NCBI GenBank assembly: GCA_022774325.1
Contig: JALFNN010000078.1
Coordinates: 1 to 51,943 of the forward strand
DNA: 51,943 nucleotides
Direction of reading: 5' to 3'
Source: a bacterium
GTDB lineage: Bacteria > Bacillota > Clostridia > Lachnospirales > Lachnospiraceae
In this document: piece by piece, positions 18,243-30,942 of the stretch
Position numbering within the stretch: position 1 is the first letter of the stretch
How the letters are laid out: each line of letters starts with the position of its first letter
Translations under genes and position numbers: made by a program
The notes under the pieces: generated by a model
The model's input: the letters and a program-made list of their open reading frames with translations, nothing else
Databases searched by the model: none
Told to the model about the DNA's origin: nothing

Positions 18243-18939
18243 ATACTTCCTCCGTTTTTAATGTCCACATATATCCAATTCCTCTTTTTGTCTCAATTAA
18301 GACTTCCTCACTATCTCCGCCAATTTTATTTCTAATTCGATTAATATAAACAGATAATGCATTATCATCTACATAATTTTCATTGTAATCCCAGATAATT
18401 TCCAGAAGTTTTGATCTTGAAATTATCTGCGGTGAATTTGCGATTAAACAATATAATATTCGATATTCAGTCAAAGTCAGCTCTATCGGAATATTATTCT
18501 TAATGAGACACTGACGTTCAAAGCTTAAAACAAATTCTCCACTTTTGATTCCTATTTTTCTTTTTTCTTCTTGATTTATTGCAGATCGTTTTAAAAGTGA
18601 TTTAATTCTTGCAAGAAGTTCAAACGTTCGAAATGGTTTTATGACATAATCATCTCCACCGGCTTCAAATCCTTCAACGATATATCCTTCGCTGTCATAT
18701 GCTGATAAAAACAGAACTGGATTACAAGTCTTTTTTCTTATTTCCCGGCAAAGTGTAATTCCATTTCCATCAGGAAGTTTCATATCTAGTATGTATAGCA
18801 TATACTTATTTGCTTTGATTTTTTTCATTCCTTCTGCAAATGTTGATGCTGTTTCTGTGTTCCAGTCTCGCATTTTCAAAACATCCTCTATTCCGCAGCG
18901 GACCATTTCATCATCTTCTACAATCAAAATTTTTTCCAT
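18214..18939 (-). CDS. OmpR-family response regulator
   Basis: 241-aa regulator: receiver domain with acidic pocket EDD (8-10) and phospho-acceptor Asp52 (YILDMKLPDG), Lys in the YVIKPF loop, then a winged-helix DNA-binding domain ending NKIGGDSEEVLIETKRGIGYMW. I place the start at the ATG at 18939, which has AGGTGA just upstream; an earlier GTG falls within that ribosome site. It is the partner of the kinase encoded directly downstream. Confidence 0.93.
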   Translation of the reverse strand: MEKILIVEDDEMVRCGIEDVLKMRDWNTETASTFAEGMKKIKANKYMLYILDMKLPDGNGITLCREIRKKTCNPVLFLSAYDSEGYIVEGFEAGGDDYVIKPFRTFELLARIKSLLKRSAINQEEKRKIGIKSGEFVLSFERQCLIKNNIPIELTLTEYRILYCLIANSPQIISRSKLLEIIWDYNENYVDDNALSVYINRIRNKIGGDSEEVLIETKRGIGYMWTLKTEEVYEIISEKWN

Positions 18940-19010
18940 ATTTCTCACCTTTTTTTGATTAGGTAATAGGGGTGACTAATACATATTCACCTTGGTCAAC
19001 TTTGAGCCAA

Positions 19011-19042
19011 AGGGCGCTGCTCGTGGCAAAAGCAGCGTCCCT
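19011..19042 (-). terminator. strong hairpin between the two two-component systems
   Basis: AGGGCGCTGCT (19011-19021) pairs with AGCAGCGTCCCT (19031-19042) with one bulge. It lies between the first kinase gene and the second response regulator. On the minus strand no clear T-run follows, so termination is uncertain; an RNA-stability or attenuation role is possible. Confidence 0.45.
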
Positions 19043-19047
19043 GCTAC

Positions 19048-20100
19048 CTACACCACCATCTTATAGAACCGTATCACAAATTTTGCCCCACCGTTTTTTG
19101 CATTTTCTGCAAAGATTACTCCATCCTGGGATGTTATTACTAACCTTGCGAATGCCAGTCCTACTCCAAAATTCAACGTCTCTGTTTTTCTTCCTCTATA
19201 AAACCTTTCAAATAGATGTGGCATATCTTTCTCTTCTATTCCTTCGCCGGAGTCTTTGATGCTGATTTCGGTATAAATCGGATTTTCTTTCCAGGATGTG
19301 CAGATCATCCTGCCTTCTGGTGTGTGTTCCATTGCATTTTTTATGATATTGCCTAATGCTTCTTCCATCCACTTTCGGTCGCACATAATAGAAATATTGT
19401 TCTCACCTTGCATCTCAAATCTCTGGTTTCGAAGTTCCATGGCGATTTCGAATGGCTGTACGGATTCCCGGATGAGGCTTTGAACGGTTGTTTCGTTTTT
19501 ATTTAATGTGATGGTTCCGGCGTCCAGTTTTGCCATTTTAAGAAGGGATGTGATCAGCCATTCTATTCTTTCCAGCATTTGTTCCATATCCCGGCATAGT
19601 TTTCTTTTCTGGTCATCCGGTGTTTCCGGTGATTTGATTTTCTCAAGCATCAGGTTCAGGGACGTGAGTGGTGTCCGGATCTGATGGGAAATGTCGGTCA
19701 GTGAATTGGCGAGATTTGATTTTTCTTTCTGGATGCATTCATTCTGTTCGCGGAGTCTTACGATCATTTTTTGAATTTCATCCCTCAATATTTCGAGATC
19801 ACCTTCCTGCATCCTGCTTAGGTTCAGATCTTCTTTTCCGTGCAGGATTTCGTCCATTTCCATGGTGAGGATTCGTATCTCGTGATATCTTTTTACGGCG
19901 AATCCAAGCCAGATCATCATCAGAACTGTGCCGCAGATCAGTGCTCCTGCAGCTCCTCCTTTTAACAGAATCAATGTTTCCTGCGGCCATTTCTTTTTTT
20001 CAAATACAGATATGAGAAAAAGGAGCAGACTGATGAACACAGTTGCTCCTCCTCCTGACAAAAGCTGTAATTTGATTTCTCTGTTACGAAAAATTCCCAT
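19048..20100 (-). CDS. sensor histidine kinase
   Basis: 350-aa kinase with two spans (about 15-33 and 43-68) and almost no external loop, so it is likely an intramembrane-sensing kinase that needs a partner to detect its signal. The HisKA box ISHQIRTP has His139, followed by a HATPase domain with DSGEGI and GVGLAF motifs. The ATG overlaps the response regulator stop (TAATG). Intramembrane-sensing kinases commonly work with ABC transporters in peptide-antibiotic resistance; the FtsX-like transporters nearby are candidates. Confidence 0.9.
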   Translation of the reverse strand: MGIFRNREIKLQLLSGGGATVFISLLLFLISVFEKKKWPQETLILLKGGAAGALICGTVLMMIWLGFAVKRYHEIRILTMEMDEILHGKEDLNLSRMQEGDLEILRDEIQKMIVRLREQNECIQKEKSNLANSLTDISHQIRTPLTSLNLMLEKIKSPETPDDQKRKLCRDMEQMLERIEWLITSLLKMAKLDAGTITLNKNETTVQSLIRESVQPFEIAMELRNQRFEMQGENNISIMCDRKWMEEALGNIIKNAMEHTPEGRMICTSWKENPIYTEISIKDSGEGIEEKDMPHLFERFYRGRKTETLNFGVGLAFARLVITSQDGVIFAENAKNGGAKFVIRFYKMVV

Positions 20101-20780
20101 TACTCCTCCATTTTATAGCCAAGTCCTCTTACCGTTTTGATGATCTGAGGGTTCTGAGGGGAGTCTTCAATCTTCTCTCTGAGCCTTTTGATATAGACAG
20201 TAAGTGTATTATCATTTACATATTCACCGGCGATATCCCACAGTTCTTCCAGAATGTAATCTCGCGAAAGTACTTTTCCTTTTTTCTGAAAAAATAACAG
20301 AAGAAGCCTGTATTCCAGTGAAGTCAGAAATACTTCCTGGCCGTTCTTTTTCACGATTCCTCTTGCCGTATCGATTTCCAGTTTTCCTGTCTGAAGCTGG
20401 ATTTTTTCTTTTTCTCCATAGAAGCGCCGAATGACCATGCGCATTCTGGATACCAGTTCGCGCGGTCTGAAGGGTTTGCTGATATAATCATCCGCTCCCA
20501 TATCCAGTCCGGTCACGACAGAAAATTCGTCATCCAACGCGGTCAAGAAAATAATAGGTATATGATACAGCGCCTTTACTGCCGTGCAGACGCTGTATCC
20601 ATTTCCCTGTGCCAGTGTAATATCCAGTAAAATCAAGTCAAATTTATGTTCTTCCAGAAGTTCCATCGCTTTTTGCTGCCCGTCTGCAGAACGGATCTCA
20701 AAGCCTTCTCTTGTAAGAAATTCGGTCAGATTTTCTACAATCAGATGGTCATCTTCGACCAGAAGTACTTTATTCCTCAT
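20100..20780 (-). CDS. OmpR-family response regulator, start overlapping the gyrA stop
   Basis: 226-aa regulator: receiver domain with EDD (9-11), Asp53 (LLDITLAQG), Lys in the YISKPF loop, and a winged-helix domain ending [13 protein letters not shown]. The start ATG (20780) lies inside the last codons of gyrA, with AAGGA 7 nt upstream. It overlaps the gyrA stop by 11 nt, so it is probably translationally coupled to and co-transcribed with gyrase. Its kinase partner follows directly. Confidence 0.92.
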   Translation of the reverse strand: MRNKVLLVEDDHLIVENLTEFLTREGFEIRSADGQQKAMELLEEHKFDLILLDITLAQGNGYSVCTAVKALYHIPIIFLTALDDEFSVVTGLDMGADDYISKPFRPRELVSRMRMVIRRFYGEKEKIQLQTGKLEIDTARGIVKKNGQEVFLTSLEYRLLLLFFQKKGKVLSRDYILEELWDIAGEYVNDNTLTVYIKRLREKIEDSPQNPQIIKTVRGLGYKMEE

Positions 20781-23319
20781 CTGGCTGTCCTTCTGTAAGT
20801 TCTGGAACATTTTTTATTTCTTCCTGGTTTTCAACAAGGTTTTCTTCGCTTTCTGAATTTTCCCCTTCCAGTTCTTTGGATGCGTGGCGTACTTTTGCGA
20901 TGCTTGCAACCTCTTCTTTCTCCTTCAGGTTGATCAGCTTCACACCGGAAGTGATTCTTCCCAGAATGGAAATGCCCTTGCATTCCATACGGATCACGAT
21001 TCCGTCGGTATTAATGATCATGATCTCGTCATCTCGGTTAACCGCTTTGGCTCCTACTACATTACCGGTCTTCTCGGTGATCTTGTAGCATTTCACACCC
21101 TTACCGCCGCGGTTCTGGCATGTAAATTCTTCCATCATGGTGCGTTTTCCCATACCCTTTTCGGAAACGATCAGAAGATCTTCTCCCTGGCGGTCAAGCT
21201 GCATTGCTACCACTTCATCGCGGTCACTTAAGTTCATACCACGTACGCCCATGGAGGTTCTTCCGGTTGCGCGTACATCCTTTTCGTGGAAACGGATACA
21301 CTGTCCGTATTTGGTTACCAGAATGATATCTCTTTCGTTATCTGTGGTCTTTACTTCAATCAGTTCATCATCTTCTCGTAAGGTAATCGCAGCAAGCCCT
21401 GTTTTTCTTACATTTGCGTATTCGCAGATCGGTGTTTTCTTCACAAGACCTTTCTTGGTTGCCATGAACAGATAATCGCCATCTCTGTATTCCTTGATTG
21501 GAATCATTGCGGTGATCTTCTCATCCGGCTGGAGTTGCAGAAGATTGATGATTGCTGTTCCTCTGGATGTTCTTCCGGCTTCCGGAATCTCATATCCTTT
21601 CATGCGGTACACCCGTCCGGTGCTGGTGAAGAACATGATATACTGGTGTGTATTCGTCATGAACAGTTCTTCCACGTAATCTTCTTCCAGTGTCTGCATG
21701 CCTTTGATTCCCTTGCCGCCGCGGTTCTGGCTCTTGAAGGTATCATTGCTCATACGTTTGATATATCCAAGCTTCGTCATGGTGATGACGACATCTTCCT
21801 TCGGAATCAGATCTTCCATGGAAATGTCGTACTCATCAAATCCGATGGACGTTCTTCTCTCATCTCCGTATTTCTCAGAAATGACAAGGATTTCTTTTCG
21901 GATAACACCAAGGAGAAGTTTTCTGTCTGCGAGAATTGCCTTATACTCGGCAATCTTCTTCATGAGCTCCTCATATTCTGCTTCCAGCTTCTCTCTTTCC
22001 AGTCCGGTAAGAGCCCTCAAACGCATGTCTACAATAGCCTGTGCCTGTGCGTCGCTGAGATTGAATTCCTTCATGAGGGATTCTTTCGCAATCTGTACCG
22101 TCTTGGAACCACGGATGATTGTGATCACCCGGTCGATATTATCAAGAGCAATCAGTAAGCCCTCTAAAATATGGGCACGCTCTTCCGCTTTATTCAGATC
22201 GTATTTAGTTCTTCTTGTAACAACATCCTCCTGATGCTCCAGATAATGCTGCAGCATCTCAAGAATATTCATGACCTTCGGCTCATTATTTACCAGAGCA
22301 AGCATGATCACACCGAACGTATCCTGAAGCTGTGTATGTTTATATAACTGATTTAAAATGACGTTCGGATTCACATCACGGCGCAGCTCAATACAGACAC
22401 GCATACCTTCCCGGTTAGACTGGTCGCTCAAATCGGTGATTCCATCAATCTTCTTATCTTTAACAAGTTCGGCTATTTTCTCAATCAAACGTGCCTTATT
22501 TACCATGTACGGAAGTTCTGTAACAACAATGCGGTTCTTTCCATTTGCCATCGGCTCGATATTCGTCACCGCACGAACCCGGATCTTTCCGCGCCCGGTA
22601 CGATATGCCTCCTCGATTCCTCTGGTTCCGAGAATCGTGGCACCGGTCGGAAAATCAGGTCCTTTTATGATCTGCATGATTTCCTCAATTGTCGTCTCTT
22701 CTTTATCTGCAATCTGATCATCAATGATCTTCACAACCGCACCGATCACCTCTCTCAGGTTATGAGGCGGGATATTGGTCGCCATACCAACCGCAATACC
22801 GGACGTTCCGTTTACCAGAAGATTCGGAAATCTTGCCGGAAGTACAGTCGGTTCTTTCTCGGTCTCATCAAAGTTCGGTTCGAAATCAACCGTGTTTTTA
22901 TTGATATCGGCCGTCATTTCCATGGAAATTTTACTCAGTCTGGCCTCGGTATATCGCATCGCGGCAGCGCCGTCTCCATCGACAGAACCAAAGTTACCGT
23001 GACCGTCTACCAATGTATAGCGCATAGACCAGTCCTGAGCCATATTTACCAATGCACCGTAAATCGAACTGTCTCCATGCGGATGATATTTACCCATTGT
23101 ATCACCGACAATACGCGCACATTTACGATGCGGTTTGTCCGGTCCGTTGTTAAGCTCTATCATGGAATACAGAATTCGTCTTTGTACCGGTTTCAGGCCG
23201 TCTCTTACATCCGGAAGCGCACGCGAAGCAATTACACTCATGGCATAATCGATATAGAATTCTTCCATGGTTTTCTTCATATCCACTTCATGGACTTTGT
23301 CGAAAATATTATCTTCCAT
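20770..23319 (-). CDS. gyrA: DNA gyrase subunit A
   Basis: 849-aa subunit that cuts and rejoins DNA during negative supercoiling. The catalytic tyrosine is Tyr123 (AMRYTEARL). The quinolone region reads [11 protein letters not shown], with Ser84 at the E. coli Ser83 position and Gly88 at the Asp87 position. The C-terminal wrapping domain has a GyrA box-like QNRGGKG, repeated once more, and ends in an acidic tail ([18 protein letters not shown]). The start is the ATG at 23319, with AAGGAG upstream; longer open frame upstream is not homologous. The last codons overlap a response regulator gene. Confidence 0.97.
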   Translation of the reverse strand: MEDNIFDKVHEVDMKKTMEEFYIDYAMSVIASRALPDVRDGLKPVQRRILYSMIELNNGPDKPHRKCARIVGDTMGKYHPHGDSSIYGALVNMAQDWSMRYTLVDGHGNFGSVDGDGAAAMRYTEARLSKISMEMTADINKNTVDFEPNFDETEKEPTVLPARFPNLLVNGTSGIAVGMATNIPPHNLREVIGAVVKIIDDQIADKEETTIEEIMQIIKGPDFPTGATILGTRGIEEAYRTGRGKIRVRAVTNIEPMANGKNRIVVTELPYMVNKARLIEKIAELVKDKKIDGITDLSDQSNREGMRVCIELRRDVNPNVILNQLYKHTQLQDTFGVIMLALVNNEPKVMNILEMLQHYLEHQEDVVTRRTKYDLNKAEERAHILEGLLIALDNIDRVITIIRGSKTVQIAKESLMKEFNLSDAQAQAIVDMRLRALTGLEREKLEAEYEELMKKIAEYKAILADRKLLLGVIRKEILVISEKYGDERRTSIGFDEYDISMEDLIPKEDVVITMTKLGYIKRMSNDTFKSQNRGGKGIKGMQTLEEDYVEELFMTNTHQYIMFFTSTGRVYRMKGYEIPEAGRTSRGTAIINLLQLQPDEKITAMIPIKEYRDGDYLFMATKKGLVKKTPICEYANVRKTGLAAITLREDDELIEVKTTDNERDIILVTKYGQCIRFHEKDVRATGRTSMGVRGMNLSDRDEVVAMQLDRQGEDLLIVSEKGMGKRTMMEEFTCQNRGGKGVKCYKITEKTGNVVGAKAVNRDDEIMIINTDGIVIRMECKGISILGRITSGVKLINLKEKEEVASIAKVRHASKELEGENSESEENLVENQEEIKNVPELTEGQPDEE

Positions 23320-23358
23320 TTTTTTATTCTCCTTTTGGTTGGAATGCATCTGCAACAT

Positions 23359-23488
23359 TTACGACTGGCAGTATCTCGAAAATCTGCAGAACTTACGCTG
23401 CAGCCATCTCGAATGTCTGCAAATTTACGCTGCAGCCATCTCGAATGTCTGTATATTTACGCTGCAGCCATCTCGAAAATCTGCGATT
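23359..23488. repeat. four tandem repeats, period 32-34 bp, between gyrB and gyrA
   Basis: The unit TTACGCTGCAGCCATCTCGAA plus about 11 bp recurs at 23393, 23425 and 23457 (exact 32-bp period), with a degenerate copy at 23359. There are no unique spacers, so it is not a CRISPR array. It lies in the transcribed gap between two essential genes. Confidence 0.85.
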
Positions 23489-23497
23489 TTCTCGATG

Positions 23498-23556
23498 GGT
23501 TGGCATTTGCAATGCCAACCTTGAAAGAAGAAGAAGCCAATTTTCATGTGAACATG

Positions 23557-23579
<23 letters not shown>
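23498..23579. repeat. two strong hairpins between gyrB and gyrA
   Basis: First, GGTTGGCATT (23498-23507) and AATGCCAACC (23511-23520) form a perfect 10-bp stem with a TGC loop. Directly next to it, 23521-23549 and 23552-23579 form a 28-29-bp stem with only a few mismatches and a two-base loop, rich in GAAAGAAGAAG against CTTCTTTC. Either could act as a terminator, attenuator or processing site in the gyrB-gyrA transcript. Confidence 0.8.
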
Positions 23580-26657
<3,078 letters not shown>

Positions 26658-26669
26658 AGACACACCAAC

Positions 26670-26879
26670 TTATTTTTCAATTTTAATATCTTCCCCATCG
26701 TAAGAAACCGTATCTCCATCGTACAGCTTCTTGCCACGTCTTGTATCTACCTCTCCATTTACCTTTACAAGACCGTCCATGATTACTTCTTTCGCTTCAA
26801 TTCCGGAAGACACCAGCCCTGCAGCCTTCAGTGCCTGTCCAAGCTTGATATATTCTTCTCTCAACTTAATCGTATACAT
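26670..26879 (-). CDS. yaaA: S4-domain RNA-binding protein (YaaA/RlbA)
   Basis: 69-aa protein consisting of one S4 RNA-binding domain: YIKLGQALKAAGLVSSGIEAK, VNGEVDTRRGKKLYDGD. Related B. subtilis proteins take part in ribosome assembly. Its place between dnaN and recF is conserved in Firmicutes. AGGAG lies just upstream of the ATG. Confidence 0.92.
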   Translation of the reverse strand: MYTIKLREEYIKLGQALKAAGLVSSGIEAKEVIMDGLVKVNGEVDTRRGKKLYDGDTVSYDGEDIKIEK

Positions 26880-26895
26880 AGTTTCTCCTCTTGTC

Positions 26896-28005
26896 TTATG
26901 CCACGCCGCTGAAGTTCACCGGAAGAATCAGGTAAATATACGTTTCCTTTTCATCCTTAATGAAACATGGTGCCTTGGCATTCATAAAATATAGGTCAAC
27001 CTCTTCGTCTTCAATCACTCTAAGAGCATCAATCAGGAATTTCGGATTGAATCCGATCAGAAGATCTCTTCCTTCTTTTGTAATCATAATTTCTTCATCC
27101 ATGGTTCCAAGCTGTGATTTGATCTTCAGTTCCATGATTTCATCTGTGATATTAATAATTACCGGTTTTTTATCGCCTTCTTTTACAAGAAGCGTTGCAC
27201 GGTCAATACAGTTCAAAAATTCTTTCTTGTTAATTCTCACTTTTGTTTCATAATCATTTGAGAGCATCTGATCAATTTTAAAATACTCACCTTCAATTAA
27301 TCTGGAAACAACGACTGTCTGATCAAATTCGAAAACAATATGGTTATTTGTAAAATACAGATTTACTTCACTATCTACTTCTCCTGAAAGAATCTTACTT
27401 ACTTCCATCAGTGTCTTTCCCGGAACAACAACCTTAAGCGGATCATAAGCTTTCTTAAGGGCAATCTTACGAATCGAAATACGATGGCCATCCAGAGAAA
27501 CAACCTTCAGCATATCATCATGGATTTCAAAAAGTTCACCAGTCATTAATTTATTGCTGTCATTATCTGCAATAGAGAAAATAGTCTGTCTGATCACTTC
27601 TTTCAGAGTGAACTGGGAAATGATGACCGGTTCTTCTCTTTCGATATATGGAAGATAGGAGAAATCCTCTCCTGATTTGCCTGAAATATTAAATTTAGCT
27701 TTTTCACAGGTAATAAGTGTCTGCTGATTATCATCTGACTCAATTACAATATCATTATCGGGAAGCTTTCTTACAATATCGGAGAAAATTCTCGCATCCA
27801 GTGCGATCATTCCTTTTTGTTCGATATTTCCTTCTATGACAGTTTCAATACCCAGTTCCATATCATTTGCTGTGAGCTTGATAATGTTTGTTGTAGCATC
27901 TATTAAGATACATTCCAGAATTGGCATTGTTGTCTTGGTCGGCACAGCTTTTGATACAATACTGACTCCCTTTACAAGGTCAGCCTTCTGACATCTGATT
28001 TTCAT
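26896..28005 (-). CDS. dnaN: DNA polymerase III beta subunit (sliding clamp)
   Basis: 369-aa clamp protein of three repeated domains that ties the polymerase to DNA. It begins MKIRCQKADLVKGVSIVSKA and ends with the clamp C-terminus (FMNAKAPCFIKDEKETYIYLILPVN-type region). The ATG at 28005 has AAGGAG 11 nt upstream; the longer open frame runs back into the dnaA-dnaN gap and is not homologous. It is downstream of dnaA on the same strand. Confidence 0.96.
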   Translation of the reverse strand: MKIRCQKADLVKGVSIVSKAVPTKTTMPILECILIDATTNIIKLTANDMELGIETVIEGNIEQKGMIALDARIFSDIVRKLPDNDIVIESDDNQQTLITCEKAKFNISGKSGEDFSYLPYIEREEPVIISQFTLKEVIRQTIFSIADNDSNKLMTGELFEIHDDMLKVVSLDGHRISIRKIALKKAYDPLKVVVPGKTLMEVSKILSGEVDSEVNLYFTNNHIVFEFDQTVVVSRLIEGEYFKIDQMLSNDYETKVRINKKEFLNCIDRATLLVKEGDKKPVIINITDEIMELKIKSQLGTMDEEIMITKEGRDLLIGFNPKFLIDALRVIEDEEVDLYFMNAKAPCFIKDEKETYIYLILPVNFSGVA

Positions 28006-28199
28006 AGTGTGTATAACTCCTTTCAACGAGCAATTATAAATAATATATATATAAAATATCCGCCTTATCCTTATTAGGGGCTGTGGAAATGTGGGTAAGT
28101 ACCTAAACCCCTTGAAAATCAAGCATTTCAGAAAAGGACAAGTCCGTTGACAGCTTCAGAAAATGATGTTTATGAGGTTGGGAAAACTTTTTGAATGAA
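28006..28199. promoter_or_regulatory. dnaA-dnaN intergenic region, probable second half of a bipartite oriC
   Basis: Two overlapping DnaA-box-like sites on the minus strand, ATTTCCACA (complement of 28082-28090) and TTACCCACA (complement of 28090-28098), stand next to an almost pure A/T stretch at about 28031-28060 that could unwind. The dnaN promoter must also lie here. B. subtilis uses boxes on both sides of dnaA in the same way. Confidence 0.55.
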
Positions 28200-29618
28200 T
28201 TATACCGGGTTGATCTTTTTCTTAATAATGTCGATAGTATTCCTCAAAGTTTCGTTCTTTTCCACATCATTTGCCACTTTATCCACACCATGATTCACAG
28301 TGGAGTGATCTCGACCACCCAGAAGAAGTCCTATGGTCTTAAGTGGCGTATCCGTCATTTTACGGCATAAGTACATGGCAATCTGCCTTGCATTTGCAAT
28401 TTCAGCATTCCTTTTGCTGCTTTTCAGGTCAGAAATCGGAATGTTAAAGTGTTCAGAAACGACATCAATAATAAGTTCAGGGGTTACTTCACGGTTCTCA
28501 TTCGGTGAAATGAGATCCTTTAATGCTTCGGCAGCCAGTTTGATGTCAATTTCTTTCTGATTATTATTGATCCGGTACAGAGCAATCAGTTTATTAAGAG
28601 AACCCTCAAGTTCCCGGATATTGGTTTTTATGTTGGTGGCTATATACTGAATAACTTCATTCGGTATATTGTAACGTTCCAGCTGGTCAATTTCGATTTT
28701 CTTATAAAGAATGGCCATACGTGTCTCATAATCCGGAGCGGAAATATCTGCAATCAATCCCCATTCAAAACGGGTTCGCAGACGGGCTTCGAGAGTCTCC
28801 ATGTCTTTTGGAGGTTTATCACTCGAAATAATGATCTGCTTTCCGGCATTGTGTAAGTGATTGAATGTATGGAAAAATTCTTCCTGTGTACTTTCTTTTC
28901 CTATAATAAACTGTACATCGTCAATCAGAAGTACATCATTATTACGGTACTTGTCCCTGAAAGCAGTCATTGCAAGTTCATTTCCTGTTTTACCAATTCG
29001 GATCGCATCGATCAGTTCGTTGGTAAATGTCTCACTGGTTACATAAAGCACCTTTTTGGAAGGATCCTTCTCCAGAATATAATGAGCAACTGAATGCATC
29101 AAATGCGTTTTTCCCAATCCTACACCTCCGTAAAGGAAGAGAGGATTGTAGACTTCTCCCGGTGATTCGGCTACCGCAAGGGAAGCAGCATGGGCGAAAT
29201 TATTGTTTCCGCCGACAACGAACGTATCAAAGGTATATTTCGGATTGAGATTCGCCTGCTCGGAAATATTATTAATTCTTTTGTTTTTTGGTTTTGATTT
29301 TGGTTCTTCCTGTCGGGAATTCAGATTATTTTCCGTTTTATAGAATGCCATCTCAGAATCAGGAATATCTTTTGGAATAAATTTAATATCATATTCCACA
29401 CCGGTTACTTCAGCAATACATACTTTGAGCGGAAGAAGATACTTATTCTGTATATGTTCAATGCTGGCCTTGAAGTTGATGGACAAATACAAAGTATCTC
29501 CTACGATGTCATATACTTCAAGGGGTCTGATCCATGTTTCAAAGGATATATTTGATAAGAAGTATTCTACCTTCAGTTTTTGAATAATCTCTTCCCATTT
29601 TTCTTTTACAGTATCCAT
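28200..29618 (-). CDS. dnaA: chromosomal replication initiator DnaA
   Basis: 472-aa initiator. Domain I (1-80) is at the N-terminus, followed by a variable Lys/Asn-rich linker (95-125). The AAA+ domain has Walker A GGVGLGKT (164-171) and Walker B LLIDDVQF. Domain IV has the box-binding signature GGRDHSTVNHG near the C-terminus. It binds DnaA boxes found on both flanks and opens oriC. The gene is the first of the leftward series away from the origin. Confidence 0.98.
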   Translation of the reverse strand: MDTVKEKWEEIIQKLKVEYFLSNISFETWIRPLEVYDIVGDTLYLSINFKASIEHIQNKYLLPLKVCIAEVTGVEYDIKFIPKDIPDSEMAFYKTENNLNSRQEEPKSKPKNKRINNISEQANLNPKYTFDTFVVGGNNNFAHAASLAVAESPGEVYNPLFLYGGVGLGKTHLMHSVAHYILEKDPSKKVLYVTSETFTNELIDAIRIGKTGNELAMTAFRDKYRNNDVLLIDDVQFIIGKESTQEEFFHTFNHLHNAGKQIIISSDKPPKDMETLEARLRTRFEWGLIADISAPDYETRMAILYKKIEIDQLERYNIPNEVIQYIATNIKTNIRELEGSLNKLIALYRINNNQKEIDIKLAAEALKDLISPNENREVTPELIIDVVSEHFNIPISDLKSSKRNAEIANARQIAMYLCRKMTDTPLKTIGLLLGGRDHSTVNHGVDKVANDVEKNETLRNTIDIIKKKINPV

Positions 29619-29843
29619 CTTAGTTAAAACTCCATTTCAGCGTATAGTCGGTCAGATTATGTCAAAATCTATTTACAATAAGAAGAAAACATGTCTTCAA
29701 AGATAAAATTGCATAATCATACATATATATTCTACATTAAAATTCCTATATAATCAATGAAAAATAAGTAGGGAAAACTTTTCAACATGAGAAAATCGCT
29801 TAAATACGCGTTATTTTATGTTAAAAAAATATCCATACACAGG

Positions 29844-29886
29844 TTATCAACCATTTTTCACATAGTTATCAACAAAATGGGGATAA
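29844..29886. promoter_or_regulatory. oriC region upstream of dnaA: cluster of DnaA-box-like sites
   Basis: Against the TTATCCACA consensus I see TTATCAACC (29844-29852), TTTTTCACA (29854-29862), TTATCAACA (29866-29874) and, on the other strand, TTATCCCCA (29878-29886). The surrounding gap 29619-30015 between dnaA and rpmH is very AT-rich and gene-free, and gene orientation flips here, as expected at an origin. The dnaA promoter should lie in this gap, but I could not pick one with confidence. Confidence 0.75.
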
Positions 29887-29914
29887 AGTTGATGATAAAA
29901 TAACCGTGTTTTTC

Positions 29915-29943
29915 TTGACTTTACAAGCTTTTTTGTCTATAAT
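29915..29943 (+). promoter_or_regulatory. promoter of the rpmH operon
   Basis: TTGACT (29915-29920), 17 bp, TATAAT (29938-29943), directly after the DnaA-box cluster and about 70 bp before the rpmH start. Confidence 0.85.
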
Positions 29944-30015
29944 CAAAAATGATGTCTTAAAAAGTTTATAATCTAATATTTTAATAGGGAGTAATCGGAT
30001 AGGAGGTGGATATCA

Positions 30016-30150
30016 ATGAAAATGACATTCCAGCCAAAAAAACGTTCAAGATCTAAAGTTCATGGATTCAGAGCAAGAATGGCTACAGCAGGTGGAAGAA
30101 AAGTTCTTGCAGCAAGAAGAGCAAAAGGAAGAAAAGTATTATCAGCTTAG
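30016..30150 (+). CDS. rpmH: 50S ribosomal protein L34
   Basis: 44-aa basic protein beginning [18 protein letters not shown] and ending GRKVLSA, the standard L34 sequence with its [17 protein letters not shown] core. AGGAGGTG lies about 10 nt upstream. It is first in the rpmH-rnpA-yidD-yidC-jag operon, a hallmark of bacterial origin regions. Confidence 0.97.
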   Translation: MKMTFQPKKRSRSKVHGFRARMATAGGRKVLAARRAKGRKVLSA

Positions 30151-30200
30151 GCCGCAGACATGTGGCCTTTTCTTCTACAAAAAAACAGGGGAAGAAGCGT

Positions 30201-30641
30201 ATGAAATTTTCAGAATCACTGAAAAAAAACAAAGATTTCCAGGTAGTTTACCGTAGAGGAAAGTCTTATGGCAACCGGTATCTCGTTATGTATGTGCTGA
30301 AGAATGATCTTGGAAAGAACCGGGTCGGAATATCGGTCAGCAAAAAAGTCGGAAATAGTATTGTAAGACATCATTTAACCCGACTGATAAGAGAGAGTTA
30401 CAGGCTGCATGAGGACATGTTCCAATGTGGATATGATTTTGTAATTATCGCAAGAGTGTCAGCGAAAGAAAAATCGTACAGAGAGATTGAAAGCGCACTC
30501 ATCCACTTGGGAAAACTTCATAATATTGTTTGCGTGAAGCAGGACATTTGTAAAAATGAACAGCAGAAAGGCGAACCCGGACCGGATCATGCCGGTTCAG
30601 CATATCAGGAAGATGGATGTGCAAAAGGCACGGAGAGATGA
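30201..30641 (+). CDS. rnpA: ribonuclease P protein component
   Basis: 146-aa protein subunit of RNase P, which matures tRNA 5' ends. It begins [20 protein letters not shown] and has the signature [21 protein letters not shown] (basic RNR-type motif, here with HHLTR). The ATG at 30201 matches the family start; the frame is open further upstream without homology. The C-terminal 25-30 residues are an unrelated-looking tail that overlaps upstream yidD frame. Confidence 0.95.
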   Translation: MKFSESLKKNKDFQVVYRRGKSYGNRYLVMYVLKNDLGKNRVGISVSKKVGNSIVRHHLTRLIRESYRLHEDMFQCGYDFVIIARVSAKEKSYREIESALIHLGKLHNIVCVKQDICKNEQQKGEPGPDHAGSAYQEDGCAKGTER

Positions 30642-30645
30642 AAAA

Positions 30646-30858
30646 TTGAAGAGATTATTACTATTTTTAATTCGTTTTTACAGAAAATATTTGTCTCCAT
30701 TAAAGACAAGATATCATTGTATTTATGTTCCAACCTGTTCCGAATATGCGTTGGAGGCAATTGAAAAATATGGAGCGCTTAAAGGCGGTTTGCTCGCAGC
30801 CTGGAGAATACTCCGGTGCAATCCGTTTGCGAAGGGCGGATATGATCCTGTGCCTTAA
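30646..30858 (+). CDS. yidD: membrane protein insertion efficiency factor YidD
   Basis: About 70-aa protein with the YidD core: [55 protein letters not shown], including the conserved cysteines. I favour a TTG start at 30646 (GGAGA about 9 nt upstream; matches family length), but an ATG at 30613 in the same frame, overlapping rnpA, is also possible. It assists YidC-type insertion and lies directly before yidC. Confidence 0.88.
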   Translation: MKRLLLFLIRFYRKYLSPLKTRYHCIYVPTCSEYALEAIEKYGALKGGLLAAWRILRCNPFAKGGYDPVP

Positions 30859-30865
30859 TGATTTG

Positions 30866-30919
30866 CTGCCCAGTTTCGGGGCAGAAGACCTTCATTTTCC
30901 AATCAAAGTAAAAGGTCTT
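30866..30919 (+). other. two hairpins between yidD and yidC
   Basis: CTGCCC (30866-30871) pairs with GGGCAG (30879-30884), and AAGACCTT (30885-30892) pairs with AAGGTCTT (30912-30919), followed by TTTAG. They sit within the operon just before the yidC ribosome site and may cause partial termination or slow processing. Confidence 0.5.
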
Positions 30920-30942
30920 TAGAAAATTATGGAGGAAAAAAT

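Noticed and set aside
22080-23070. GyrA Gly88 at the E. coli Asp87 position as a quinolone-resistance mutation
   Set aside because: [15 protein letters not shown] looks like the normal sequence of this lineage as far as I can recall, and Ser84 (E. coli Ser83 position) is wild type. No claim can be made without relatives.
23359-23488. Possible CRISPR array between gyrB and gyrA
   Set aside because: The 32-bp units are directly tandem with no unique spacers, number only about four, and have no cas genes nearby.
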